Source: Syntrophomonadaceae bacterium
GTDB lineage: Bacteria > Bacillota_D > Dethiobacteria > DTU022
Assembly: GCA_003562605.1 (NCBI GenBank)
Contig: PWUG01000147.1
Location: forward strand, 1 to 10,061
Length of the DNA stretch: 10,061 bases
Direction of reading: 5' to 3'
Numbering within the stretch: the stretch's first letter is position 1; each line of letters begins with the position of its first letter. The position numbers were made by a program, and so were the translations under genes. Below the pieces are notes generated by a model. The model ran no database searches. It was not told where the DNA came from and saw nothing but the letters and a program-made list of their open reading frames with translations. This document shows positions 1-6,874 of this stretch, in pieces.

Positions 1-327
1 ATAGCTATCACGGGGAATATTGACCAGTTTAACTTCTGCTTTACGTAAATTAATAGAAGCAATCATGATCGTGTCGGGACGAAACATACTGGACCGTTTT
101 TCTCTCGCAGCGGAACGATCAAAGCCGAGCAGGGCAATATTAATTATATCCGTGCTTAAAGCCTCCCCGCCCTGTTGATCTGATACTGCCGCGGTTACCC
201 CTGTCGATGTCTTTAACAGGAGGGCCGGAAAGTAAGCAAAGAGGGTTCCTGCTAAAAAAAATACTGCTATTACAGCTATGAATAGTTTAAGTGTAAAATA
301 ACTGCGTTTTTTATTTCCTCTGCTCAT
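1..327 (-). CDS. LytR-CpsA-Psr (LCP) family protein, N-terminal part, cut by the window edge
   Basis: LCP proteins are membrane-anchored phosphotransferases that attach teichoic acids or other glycopolymers to peptidoglycan on the outer face of Gram-positive membranes. The 109 visible residues contain a basic N-terminus (SRGNKKR), one membrane anchor at about residues 11-38, a linker of about 20 residues, and the start of the LCP domain: LLGFD at 66-70, RPDTIMIASIN at 83-93, and VKLVNIPRDSY ending at 109. The Asp/Arg positions D70, R71, D85, R106 and D107 match the conserved cluster that binds the polyprenyl phosphate and metal in the family. The ATG is preceded by GGGAG at five bases. The C-terminal two thirds lie outside the window. 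The gene sits 53 bases downstream of the alkylation-repair gene on the same strand, so co-transcription is possible. Family assignment is firm; the glycopolymer substrate cannot be told. Confidence 0.88.
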   Translation of the reverse strand, partial: MSRGNKKRSYFTLKLFIAVIAVFFLAGTLFAYFPALLLKTSTGVTAAVSDQQGGEALSTDIINIALLGFDRSAAREKRSSMFRPDTIMIASINLRKAEVKLVNIPRDSY

Positions 328-380
328 TAAGACTCCCGCCTTTTTGACCTGATTTGATAATACTTCGTTGCATGAAAATC

Positions 381-1094
381 CTAAACAAGCCCCGCCAGGA
401 ATTTTTTCCTCAATTCGGGTTCAAATTTTTCTATGGAATAACGCAGCATAGTCCGCGGCATCTTTTCATAGTGAGCTTTTAAAAAGGCATATTCAACATC
501 GAAATCACGGTTGCCAACTTCTCTCAACATCCAACCGGCTGCTTTATGGATCAGATCATGTTTATGATCCAGCATCAGCTCGGAGAGCTTTAATGTGTCA
601 TCAAAATCGTTGTTGCGCACAAAATGCAAAGTGGTTATAACTGCAATCCGCTCCTGCCAGAGATCGCCGGATTTTGCCAGCCGGTAGATCAAGCTCCTGT
701 CTTTATCTGAAAGATAAGGGCCTAATATCTTGTAGGAAGACGAGTCAACGAGATCCCAGTTGTTTATTGACGGCAGGTTACCGAGATAGAAATCCACCAA
801 TTCCTCTCGTTCGGATTCCGTTTTTGCATTCTCATATTTATATACCAGGATAAAGATTGCTGTGAGCCTGCACTCATGCACCGGGTCACGGATCAAATCT
901 TCCAGATTGCTTAAAGAAAGAGCCCTGTAATGTTGACGGGCAATCTTGCGTTGATTTGGAACGCTAACACCGATAAACCGGTCGCCTTCTCCGTAGCCCC
1001 CTGGAAAAGCCTGAAAAAATTTCGGTAAAAATGCCGCCTTCTCAGTGTCGGCACTTTTTTTTAGCTCGAGCCTGATTAGATCTGTGAGATCCAT
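381..1094 (-). CDS. DNA alkylation repair protein, AlkD-like HEAT-repeat DNA glycosylase
   Basis: AlkD enzymes excise positively charged alkylated bases (3-methyladenine, 7-methylguanine) without flipping the base, using a curved solenoid of HEAT-like helical repeats. All four residues known to matter in Bacillus cereus AlkD appear in order: Trp and Asp in NNWDLVDSS (residues 113 and 117 here), Arg in WQERIAV (149), and Trp in KAAGWMLRE (188). The N-terminal EKAAFLPKFF and YGEGDRFIGVSVP segments also fit the family. I start it at the internal ATG at 1094, giving 237 residues, about the usual family length, because GGAGGGAGGGG lies just upstream and the homologous region begins there. An in-frame ATG at 1178 would add 28 residues unlike the family, and has only a poorly spaced AAGGG. 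A promoter at 1219-1248 fits either start. The protein is probably a cytoplasmic monomer. Substrate range is inferred from the family. Confidence 0.9.
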   Translation of the reverse strand: MDLTDLIRLELKKSADTEKAAFLPKFFQAFPGGYGEGDRFIGVSVPNQRKIARQHYRALSLSNLEDLIRDPVHECRLTAIFILVYKYENAKTESEREELVDFYLGNLPSINNWDLVDSSSYKILGPYLSDKDRSLIYRLAKSGDLWQERIAVITTLHFVRNNDFDDTLKLSELMLDHKHDLIHKAAGWMLREVGNRDFDVEYAFLKAHYEKMPRTMLRYSIEKFEPELRKKFLAGLV

Positions 1095-1096
1095 TG

Positions 1097-1107
1097 CCCC
1101 TCCCTCC
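1097..1107 (-). promoter_or_regulatory. Ribosome binding site deciding the alkD-like start
   Basis: Read on the minus strand this is GGAGGGAGGGG, ending two bases before the ATG at 1094. Its first GGAG is nine bases and its second five bases from the ATG. It is far stronger than anything before the upstream in-frame ATG at 1178. Confidence 0.75.
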
Positions 1108-1218
1108 GCATGTTTAATAGTGGTAATAATCTGCTTCAGCCAGTTAAACGCAACGCCTGCGGTTTTATTCGCGTTCATGGATTAAGTATTCCCTTCATTG
1201 AGTTAAAGATTATAATTG

Positions 1219-1248
1219 ATTATAGCATTGCATAAATATTATTGTCAG
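1219..1248 (-). promoter_or_regulatory. Sigma-A type promoter for the alkylation-repair gene
   Basis: On the minus strand the sequence shows CTGACA (one mismatch to the -35 consensus), an 18-base spacer ending in TGC, and a perfect TATAAT at 1224-1219, so the -10 is of the extended TGn type. Expected transcription start is near 1212. A second TATAAT lies ten bases further downstream (1214-1209). The leader to the preferred ATG at 1094 would be about 118 bases. Confidence 0.65.
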
Positions 1249-1281
1249 GGCAGAAATTAACCGGCAGGAATAACATGTTTA

Positions 1282-1309
1282 TTGAAATCCAACAAGGCCG
1301 CAATTTCAA
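1282..1309. promoter_or_regulatory. Inverted repeat upstream of the acyl-CoA synthetase promoter, candidate operator
   Basis: Perfect seven-base arms TTGAAAT (1282-1288) and ATTTCAA (1303-1309) are separated by 14 bases, with arm centres 21 bases apart, about two helical turns. The right arm covers the position where a -35 box would be expected for the extended -10 at 1320-1328. This geometry suits a dimeric regulator, but arms this short can arise by chance. Confidence 0.35.
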
Positions 1310-1319
1310 CCCTTTTTTG

Positions 1320-1328
1320 TGGTAAAAT
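1320..1328 (+). promoter_or_regulatory. Extended -10 promoter element for the acyl-CoA synthetase
   Basis: TGGTAAAAT matches the extended -10 pattern TGnTATAAT with one mismatch. I find no acceptable -35 hexamer 16-18 bases upstream. Transcription would start near 1335, leaving a leader of roughly 35 bases with AAGGAGG placed six bases before the ATG at 1371. Confidence 0.55.
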
Positions 1329-1370
1329 TACAGGTGTGTTCAAATTATTGGGTATTTAAGGAGGGTTCTC

Positions 1371-3479
1371 ATGCAGAAACTATTCTATCCTGAATCAATC
1401 GCAATCATTGGCTTATCGTCAAAGCCGACCAATATTCCAAGGCTGACCCTTGAAAATTTGCTGCGCTGGGGCTACCGGGGCAGAATTTTTGGTGTTAATG
1501 AAAGAAGCGATGATGCCCATGTTGATGGGATCAGGATGTATAAAAACATAGAAGAGCTGCCCGAAGTGCCCGATCTTGCCTACTGCATGGTTCCGGCACA
1601 ACTTATCCCCGGTATGGTGGAGCGCTGCGGCAAGTTCGGCATAAGGCGAATGGCGATTCCTTCAGGCGGTTTCTCCGAATACAGTGAAGAGGGTAAAGCG
1701 CTTTCCGAAAACCTGCTTGCTAAAGCAAGAAAATACGGCATTCGTTTTGTCGGCCCAAACAGCGTCACCGTGGCCAATACTGACAATGGGCTCTGCCTTC
1801 CATTCGTTGCCCTGCATAAAGCCCCAAAAGGAGAGATGTCAATCATCTCCCAGAGCGGCGGTCTGGCCCTGACCATGCTTAACTACCTCTTTGATGAAAA
1901 GATCGGACTTGCTAAATTTGCCAGCATAGGTAATAAGCTTGATTTAGATGAAGTCGATTTCCTGGAATACTACGGGCGGGATCCACAGACTAAAATAATC
2001 TGTCTATACCTCGAAAGCATCGACCGCGGCAGAAAGTTTATCGAAGCGGCAAAAAAAATTGATAAGCCGATTGTAGTCTACAAAGCAAATACCACTACTG
2101 CGGGTAAAAAAGCGGCCATGAGCCATACAGCAGCTTTGAGCAGTGACGAGGCAATCATCGATTCCGCTTTCGAAGAAGCAGGCGTTATACGTGTCAGTAA
2201 CTTTCTTGACTTTATTGAGATAGCCAAGGCTTTCCAGCTGCCTCCGATGAAAGGGCGGCGGATAATGGTCATGAGCCCGGCAGGTGGTTTTGCCGTAATG
2301 GGCGCTGACCTCTGTGAAAAGGCCGGATTTAAATTCGCCGATATGGGCCAGGAATTCTACGATGGATTAAAGCAGTTTAGCAATGCCGGGGTAATTAATT
2401 TTTCCAATCCCCTCGATATGGGTGATATCTACGATCCCAAGCTTACAGCCCATGTGCTTTATTCAGTAATGCATTCCGAGCAGGTGGATGGATCGATCTA
2501 TATCAGCCAAAGGCCACAGATGCCCCAGGGTGAAAATATATTTCAGAAGATGTTCCTGACTGATTTGTCAAAGGAGGCCTGGGGCTCGATACTTTCCGCC
2601 GGTAAACCCCTGGGTGTCTGCCTCTTCGGCCCTATCCGCATGATTCAACAGACCAAACGTTACGTTGAATTTCCCATATTCAACAGCCCTGAAGAAATGA
2701 TAAATGCCCTGGCTTTGCAGATGAAATATCATGAAAAAAGGAAGCTGCTCAGGGAGCTTAAGGAGATTTCAAAACCGCCCGGAATTGAGATCGCCGGAGC
2801 TAAAACCTGGCTCCGGGACAAAGAAGGTAATTACGGCGAAGAAGCGTTTGAGCTTCTCGCTGCTTATGGCATCACCACTGTAGAATCGAGAACTGCAACC
2901 ACAAAAGTAGAAGCAGTAGCCCATGCTGAAAAACTCGGTTTTCCCGTAGTAATGAAAGTTATATCTGCTTCTGCACTGCATAAATCAGATGCGGGAGGGG
3001 TACTGCTCGGCCTTGAAAATGCCGAGCAGGTCGCTGAAGGTTATACGACCATTCACCAAAACCTACGTGATTATGATCATGATGCTCTTTTTGGAGGCGT
3101 TAGAATCCAGAAGATGGCTCCTGAAGGATACGATATGTTTGTAGGTGGAAGCCAGGATCCGTCCTTCGGGCCGGTAGTCTATTTCGGGATGGGCGGTATT
3201 TACGTAGAAACTTTCCGGGATATAGCCAATGCAACCTGCCCCGCAAGGGCGGAGACCGTCGAAAAACGATTCAGATCCTTGAAATCAACACAGATCCTCG
3301 AAGGCTCACGCGGCCAGGCCGCTGGTGATATTAAAGCTTTCGTTGACCTGGTGGTACGTGCATCTCACCTCCTGGCTGATTTTCCCGGCATCAAGGAACT
3401 TGACATAAACCCGGTGCGGGTTTTCCCGGATGGCCGCGGTGTACTGGCCCTTGATACCAGGGTTCGTTTAGATCTTTAA
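1371..3479 (+). CDS. NDP-forming acyl-CoA synthetase (acetate--CoA ligase family), fused alpha and beta parts
   Basis: Enzymes of this family interconvert acyl-CoA plus ADP and phosphate with acid plus CoA and ATP, giving substrate-level phosphorylation in fermenters. Order of domains: CoA-binding Rossmann domain (about 1-135, PESIAIIGLS near the start), succinyl-CoA-ligase-like domains (about 150-450, ISQSGGLALTM at 159-169), then an ATP-grasp domain (about 480-702). The phosphorylated His is H252 in MSHTAALSSDE. A second His lies at H537 in LHKSDAGGV, the segment that takes up the phosphoryl group in the beta part. The ATP-grasp signature GPVVYFGMGGIYVETFRD is at 600-617 and ELDINPVRV at 676-684. 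Length near 700 is normal for the fused form. The start has a strong AAGGAGG site. A free-standing gene behind its own promoter; it converges on the NIF3-family gene with a three-base gap. The acid substrate (acetate, propionate, branched or aryl acids) cannot be read from the sequence. Confidence 0.93.
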   Translation: MQKLFYPESIAIIGLSSKPTNIPRLTLENLLRWGYRGRIFGVNERSDDAHVDGIRMYKNIEELPEVPDLAYCMVPAQLIPGMVERCGKFGIRRMAIPSGGFSEYSEEGKALSENLLAKARKYGIRFVGPNSVTVANTDNGLCLPFVALHKAPKGEMSIISQSGGLALTMLNYLFDEKIGLAKFASIGNKLDLDEVDFLEYYGRDPQTKIICLYLESIDRGRKFIEAAKKIDKPIVVYKANTTTAGKKAAMSHTAALSSDEAIIDSAFEEAGVIRVSNFLDFIEIAKAFQLPPMKGRRIMVMSPAGGFAVMGADLCEKAGFKFADMGQEFYDGLKQFSNAGVINFSNPLDMGDIYDPKLTAHVLYSVMHSEQVDGSIYISQRPQMPQGENIFQKMFLTDLSKEAWGSILSAGKPLGVCLFGPIRMIQQTKRYVEFPIFNSPEEMINALALQMKYHEKRKLLRELKEISKPPGIEIAGAKTWLRDKEGNYGEEAFELLAAYGITTVESRTATTKVEAVAHAEKLGFPVVMKVISASALHKSDAGGVLLGLENAEQVAEGYTTIHQNLRDYDHDALFGGVRIQKMAPEGYDMFVGGSQDPSFGPVVYFGMGGIYVETFRDIANATCPARAETVEKRFRSLKSTQILEGSRGQAAGDIKAFVDLVVRASHLLADFPGIKELDINPVRVFPDGRGVLALDTRVRLDL

Positions 3480-3482
3480 GTT

Positions 3483-4436
3483 TTAACTACGCTTGTTTCT
3501 GATCAGGCCGGAACAGGGGATTATCTCGACGCCCTGATTTTCAATGCCGTCAAGAAGCAGATTTATGCCAAGTGAATCGCTGGCAATATGCCCTGCAATA
3601 ACAACATTTATATGACTTTTTTCCGCCTGTTTACGATGCTTTTCGTCCATATGCATAACGATAATCGTACCAACCCCTGCCTGGGACAGCTTGTTGTAAG
3701 CATCTTCAGAACCGCTGGTACCCCCGGTCATCTCGACCAAAACCTTCCCGGCACGGCGTTCCTTGCTGCCGAGAATAATCTCCGGGCCGGCACTATGTTT
3801 GACAGCCTCAGCATATTCCGGAATTTCCTTGAGAAGCTTTATAATATCGCCCAGGGTTCGCGGCATTTCGTTATCGAACATTTCCTGCAAAAAAGCAGTC
3901 ACCTGGTTATCGGCTACAGTGTGGGCACTGATTATCGCAATATCCAGTATTTTTGCCGCATCAATAGCCCGGTTGTGATTAATCGGCATCAGGCCGCGTT
4001 TCACTTCACTGATCCGCGAAGCCATGATTGATTCAGCTACATTTATCGGCACGCCAAAACGGGCCAGGATATCTTCCTGAAGGTGCATCACATCATGCAG
4101 CTCAGCGAGCGCTTTCCCTTCAGGATGGTGTGCCATGATCAAATCAATGGGTCTGTTTTTTTCGGCCAGGCGGTCAGCAAGTATTACCTCGCCCACTTCG
4201 ATGTCGACTCCGACCATCATTCGCTTTACTTCGGTTTCCTTATCACCGCATAAAATCCGCGTATCGCTATATGGATTGGTCAAAGATTCAAGATCAAATT
4301 CTTTTTTTTCATCTTCCTTCATCTCTTCATACTTTTTCTTAACTCTTTCCAAAGCTTCTTTTGCCCCTTCAGGTTTCCGCGGGTCTTTTTCAATCCCTTT
4401 TTCCACGACATACTCATAAATCTCTTTAATTTTCAA
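3483..4436 (-). CDS. Divergent NIF3-family dinuclear-metal protein
   Basis: NIF3 proteins form hexameric rings with a two-metal site per subunit; some were annotated as GTP cyclohydrolase I type 2, but their function is not settled. The five ligand positions known from E. coli YbgI can be traced: HH in MAHHPEG (H103, H104), Asp in AHTVAD (D176), and GHIASD (H283 with D287 in place of the usual Glu). The standard N-terminus with the WDNVGL motif is missing. Instead residues 15-50 form a very charged, Lys/Glu-rich, probably helical stretch, so the protein is longer (317) than short bacterial NIF3 proteins of about 250 residues. It starts at a TTG with GAGAGG nine bases upstream. It is the last gene of a three-gene operon, 27 bases after the class V PLP enzyme. 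Family placement is firm; substrate and reaction are unknown. Confidence 0.87.
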   Translation of the reverse strand: MKIKEIYEYVVEKGIEKDPRKPEGAKEALERVKKKYEEMKEDEKKEFDLESLTNPYSDTRILCGDKETEVKRMMVGVDIEVGEVILADRLAEKNRPIDLIMAHHPEGKALAELHDVMHLQEDILARFGVPINVAESIMASRISEVKRGLMPINHNRAIDAAKILDIAIISAHTVADNQVTAFLQEMFDNEMPRTLGDIIKLLKEIPEYAEAVKHSAGPEIILGSKERRAGKVLVEMTGGTSGSEDAYNKLSQAGVGTIIVMHMDEKHRKQAEKSHINVVIAGHIASDSLGINLLLDGIENQGVEIIPCSGLIRNKRS

Positions 4437-4445
4437 GGTTTACAT

Positions 4446-4451
4446 CCTCTC
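4446..4451 (-). promoter_or_regulatory. Ribosome binding site supporting the TTG start of the NIF3-family gene
   Basis: GAGAGG on the minus strand lies nine bases before TTG at 4436-4434. The nearer ATG in between is followed at once by TAA, so it cannot open a gene. This supports the TTG as the real start. Confidence 0.65.
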
Positions 4452-4463
4452 TTTTTTATTGAT

Positions 4464-5729
4464 TTACAATGTGATCCTGCGAGTTTCTTCGAGCAGGCGA
4501 TCGATTTCAGCTTCAGTATTATATGGGGAAAGGCCTACCCTGACCAGGCCGCCGAGCGGCATCAAACCGAGAAGTTCAACCAGGCAGGCAGCATAAAAAT
4601 GACCGTCCCAGACAAAGATCCCTTTTTCGCCAAGAGCTGAGGCAACTTGATCGGCCGGAATCCCATCAACGGTAAACGAAACTGTCGAGGTGCGCGGATA
4701 TCCCTTCGGTGGGCCATAAACTTTAACTTTTCTGATTGCAGAGAGTCCATTAAGCAATTTTTCCGCCAACGGCTGCTCGTAAAGCTCCATTGCTTTCATA
4801 CCAGCTACTACCAGCCGGCGGCGCTCCGACCAGTTTGCATCTGAACCAGTTTTCGCCACTTTTTCCAGGTTTCCAAAGCGGCGGCCAACATCAGCGATAA
4901 ATTCAATTGCTGCTGCTGCACCGGCAATCCCTTCATGGTTTAGTGTTCCTGTCTCGATCCGGTAGGGAATAGAATCAGCCTGAACCCGAAGCTTATAGGT
5001 AGGTAGGGCAGCCAGGAGATCACGCTTGCCGTAAAGGACCCCGATATGCGGCCCGAAAAATTTATAAGCTGAACAGAGAAGATAATCGACATCAATGAAC
5101 CTGACATCGATTGGGCCATGCAGGGCATAGTGCACTGCATCAACCACGGCAATGGCACCTGCTTCGTGAGCGAGGCGAATCATTTCTTTGACATCGCTGA
5201 CGGTTCCAACTCCGTTTGAGGCATAGTTAAAAGCGGCAACCAGGGTTTTTCCGGAAAGCTTTGATCTGTAATCCTCCATATCAAGAGTACAGGTTTCTGT
5301 ATCCATTTTAACTTCCCGAATTATAAAACCGCGCTCCTCCAAAGCCAGCCAGGGGCCGCGGTTTGCTTCATGATCAATCTCTGTAATCATGATTTCTTTA
5401 CGGCAGCCCGTCTCCCGACCCAGGGCCAAAGCCAGCTGAAACAACATCGTGGTCGTATTCTGCCCAAATGCCACTTCATCCGGGCTGGAACCGAGAAAAT
5501 CTGCCATAGCCTGGCGGGCTTCATTAATTACTTTATCACTATTACGACTGGTTAGAAATGCGCCGCCGGCATTAGCATTGCAGCGGACCATGTAATCGAC
5601 AACAGCATCGATAACACGCTGCGGCACTTGGGTCCCTCCCGGGCCGTCGAAGAATGCTGCAGGATAACCGTTTACTGTTAACGATAGCGCCGGAAACTGA
5701 CTTCTTATATAGCCCACATCGTATTTCAT
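4464..5729 (-). CDS. Class V PLP-dependent enzyme, cysteine desulfurase-like, without the desulfurase cysteine
   Basis: The 421-residue protein has the fold type I, aminotransferase class V layout of the SufS/IscS group, closest in style to the uncharacterised 'cysteine desulfurase-like' subfamily. Visible PLP residues: NTTT for phosphate binding at 91-94, H120 in EIDHEAN for ring stacking, D197 in VVDAVH for the pyridine nitrogen, and Schiff-base K223 in SAYKFFGP. In SufS the catalytic Cys sits in GHHCAQP; here the matching segment is GHFYAAC (376-382), with Tyr at the Cys position and a Cys only three residues later. The C-terminal GGLVRVGLSPYNTEAEID is typical of the subfamily. GAGG stands eight bases before the ATG. 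The gene lies 20 bases after the MBL-fold gene and 27 bases before the NIF3 gene, so it is the middle of an operon. It could be a lyase, epimerase or aminotransferase acting on an unknown amino compound; genuine desulfurase activity seems doubtful. Confidence 0.88.
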   Translation of the reverse strand: MKYDVGYIRSQFPALSLTVNGYPAAFFDGPGGTQVPQRVIDAVVDYMVRCNANAGGAFLTSRNSDKVINEARQAMADFLGSSPDEVAFGQNTTTMLFQLALALGRETGCRKEIMITEIDHEANRGPWLALEERGFIIREVKMDTETCTLDMEDYRSKLSGKTLVAAFNYASNGVGTVSDVKEMIRLAHEAGAIAVVDAVHYALHGPIDVRFIDVDYLLCSAYKFFGPHIGVLYGKRDLLAALPTYKLRVQADSIPYRIETGTLNHEGIAGAAAAIEFIADVGRRFGNLEKVAKTGSDANWSERRRLVVAGMKAMELYEQPLAEKLLNGLSAIRKVKVYGPPKGYPRTSTVSFTVDGIPADQVASALGEKGIFVWDGHFYAACLVELLGLMPLGGLVRVGLSPYNTEAEIDRLLEETRRITL

Positions 5730-5749
5730 CCGTATTGCCTCATTTTCAC

Positions 5750-6631
5750 CTAAATTGTAATTTTCATTCCGGTATGCAGCTTATGAAAACTTTCTCCCAA
5801 GCGCTGCAGCATTTTGGCTTCCGCTTTCAGGCCGGTGCAGTGACCGGTGTAAATTTTGTCAATATTCCTATCCATTAAAGCGTCAACAGTCCTGCTGATC
5901 CTGTTCTCATCGGCATCGATTAGATGAAAGCCACCGATCACGGCATTTACATGATCAATACCTGTAAGGTGGACAGCAGTATCAATAATGCCGGTTATTC
6001 CGGCATGGGAACAACCGGTTACTATAACCAACCCCTGGGGCAGGATAAAAACGAGTGAAAGGTCATCTGCCATGGGATCCGATACCATTTTCCCATTTTC
6101 TATGGTCAACAGGGAAAGAGTCGGGGTTTTTTCAAAGCTTGCACGTTCCTTAATCTCCCCCGTAGTAACAGCACCCGGCATCAGGGGAAGCGGTTCTTCT
6201 GTAAGAATCAACTCGCCTCCATTCCTTCTTATGGTTTCCCGGCTGTTTTCCGGGCTCATACCAACAGGGCGGAGGGAAGGTTTAACAGTGAAATTTGAAC
6301 GATATATCGAAGGGTGTGCAATAACCGGAATACGGCTGCGTTCAGTGGTCTCCAAAATACCAGCCAGGCCTCCGGTATGATCAAAGTGACAGTGCGATAA
6401 GACGACCATATCGATACTGCCGGGGTTCTTACCCAGCAATTTCATGTTCTGAAGAACAGGTGCAGCTGATTGACCGGTATCAAAGAGGATCGTTTTCTGA
6501 CCGCGATCAATCCTGGCTTCGAGGAGAAATGCAACACCATGCTGTCCCAATAATCCGGAATCATAACCGGCATAATCATCAATGAGGACAGTAACCTCCA
6601 GCGATTCCATTACCCCGTAGCGGCTTTCCAC
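5750..6631 (-). CDS. MBL-fold metallohydrolase, dihydropterin/aminobenzene phosphate synthase-like group
   Basis: The protein belongs to the metallo-beta-lactamase fold group often annotated as 7,8-dihydropterin-6-yl-methyl-4-(beta-D-ribofuranosyl)aminobenzene 5'-phosphate synthase, an activity shown for few members. Metal-binding motifs, numbered from the start chosen here: HCHFDHTGGL (H80, H82, D84, H85), VTGCSHAGI (H209), GGFHL (233-237) and TGHCTG (H264), in the order and spacing of that group. I start at GTG 6631 (293 residues) because TAGGAG lies eight bases upstream. An in-frame TTG at 6661 has no ribosome site and sits against the -10 box of the promoter, so it should not be transcribed. 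First gene of a three-gene operon, followed after 20 bases by the class V PLP enzyme. No signal peptide, so cytoplasmic. The real substrate is unknown. Confidence 0.88.
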   Translation of the reverse strand: MESRYGVMESLEVTVLIDDYAGYDSGLLGQHGVAFLLEARIDRGQKTILFDTGQSAAPVLQNMKLLGKNPGSIDMVVLSHCHFDHTGGLAGILETTERSRIPVIAHPSIYRSNFTVKPSLRPVGMSPENSRETIRRNGGELILTEEPLPLMPGAVTTGEIKERASFEKTPTLSLLTIENGKMVSDPMADDLSLVFILPQGLVIVTGCSHAGITGIIDTAVHLTGIDHVNAVIGGFHLIDADENRISRTVDALMDRNIDKIYTGHCTGLKAEAKMLQRLGESFHKLHTGMKITI

Positions 6632-6639
6632 AATTTCAT

Positions 6640-6645
6640 CTCCTA
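6640..6645 (-). promoter_or_regulatory. Ribosome binding site deciding the GTG start of the MBL-fold gene
   Basis: TAGGAG on the minus strand is eight bases before GTG 6631-6629. No comparable site precedes the TTG at 6661 or the in-frame ATG at 6610. Confidence 0.7.
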
Positions 6646-6660
6646 TAAACAATATTTTCA

Positions 6661-6689
6661 ATTATAGCATACAAGTTCATTAATGCCAC
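6661..6689 (-). promoter_or_regulatory. Sigma-A type promoter of the MBL / PLP enzyme / NIF3 operon
   Basis: Minus strand: GTGGCA (four of six to the -35 consensus, 6689-6684), a 17-base spacer ending in TGC, then perfect TATAAT (6666-6661), an extended -10. The start of transcription should be near 6654, giving a leader of about 23 bases to the GTG at 6631. The -35 side of the spacer carries the small palindrome CATTAATG (6678-6685). Confidence 0.75.
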
Positions 6690-6749
6690 ATAGGCCGCTT
6701 TCACAGCAATACCACTTTCCCCGGCCCGTCCTTAATTGCTACAACTTTT

Positions 6750-6778
6750 TAGATTACTGACTTTACTCCGCTAATCTA
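6750..6778. promoter_or_regulatory. Inverted repeat between divergent promoters, candidate operator
   Basis: Perfect seven-base arms TAGATTA (6750-6756) and TAATCTA (6772-6778) flank 15 bases, arm centres 22 bases apart. It lies between the promoters of the MBL operon and the SagB-like gene, about 48 bases from the SagB-side -35 and 60 from the other. It could bind a dimeric regulator of either or both. The rest of 6690-6826 shows no gene or other signal to me. Confidence 0.3.
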
Positions 6779-6826
6779 TCACTTTATTATTTCCATCAAT
6801 TCACTGCAAATCCTGCCTCCACCGTG

Positions 6827-6855
6827 TTGACCGCCGCTGTTAATTAACCTACAAT
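6827..6855 (+). promoter_or_regulatory. Sigma-A type promoter of the SagB-like gene
   Basis: TTGACC (6827-6832, five of six), a 17-base spacer, and TACAAT (6850-6855, five of six). The expected start of transcription is at about 6861, leaving a very short leader that begins next to the Shine-Dalgarno site. The spacer contains the ten-base perfect palindrome GTTAATTAAC (6839-6848), well placed for a repressor. Confidence 0.75.
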
Positions 6856-6874
6856 AAATTAAAGGGGGATGACT

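Noticed and set aside
1580..1876. A 98-codon minus-strand frame inside the acyl-CoA synthetase gene
   Set aside because: It overlaps the conserved CoA-binding domain coding sequence on the other strand and has no supporting signals.
3588..4031. A 147-codon plus-strand frame inside the NIF3-family gene
   Set aside because: It is the opposite-strand shadow of a gene with clear family motifs, has no convincing ribosome site and its product resembles nothing I know.
5988..6380. A 130-codon plus-strand frame inside the MBL-fold gene
   Set aside because: Opposite-strand shadow of a gene whose metal-binding motifs are intact; composition is not protein-like.
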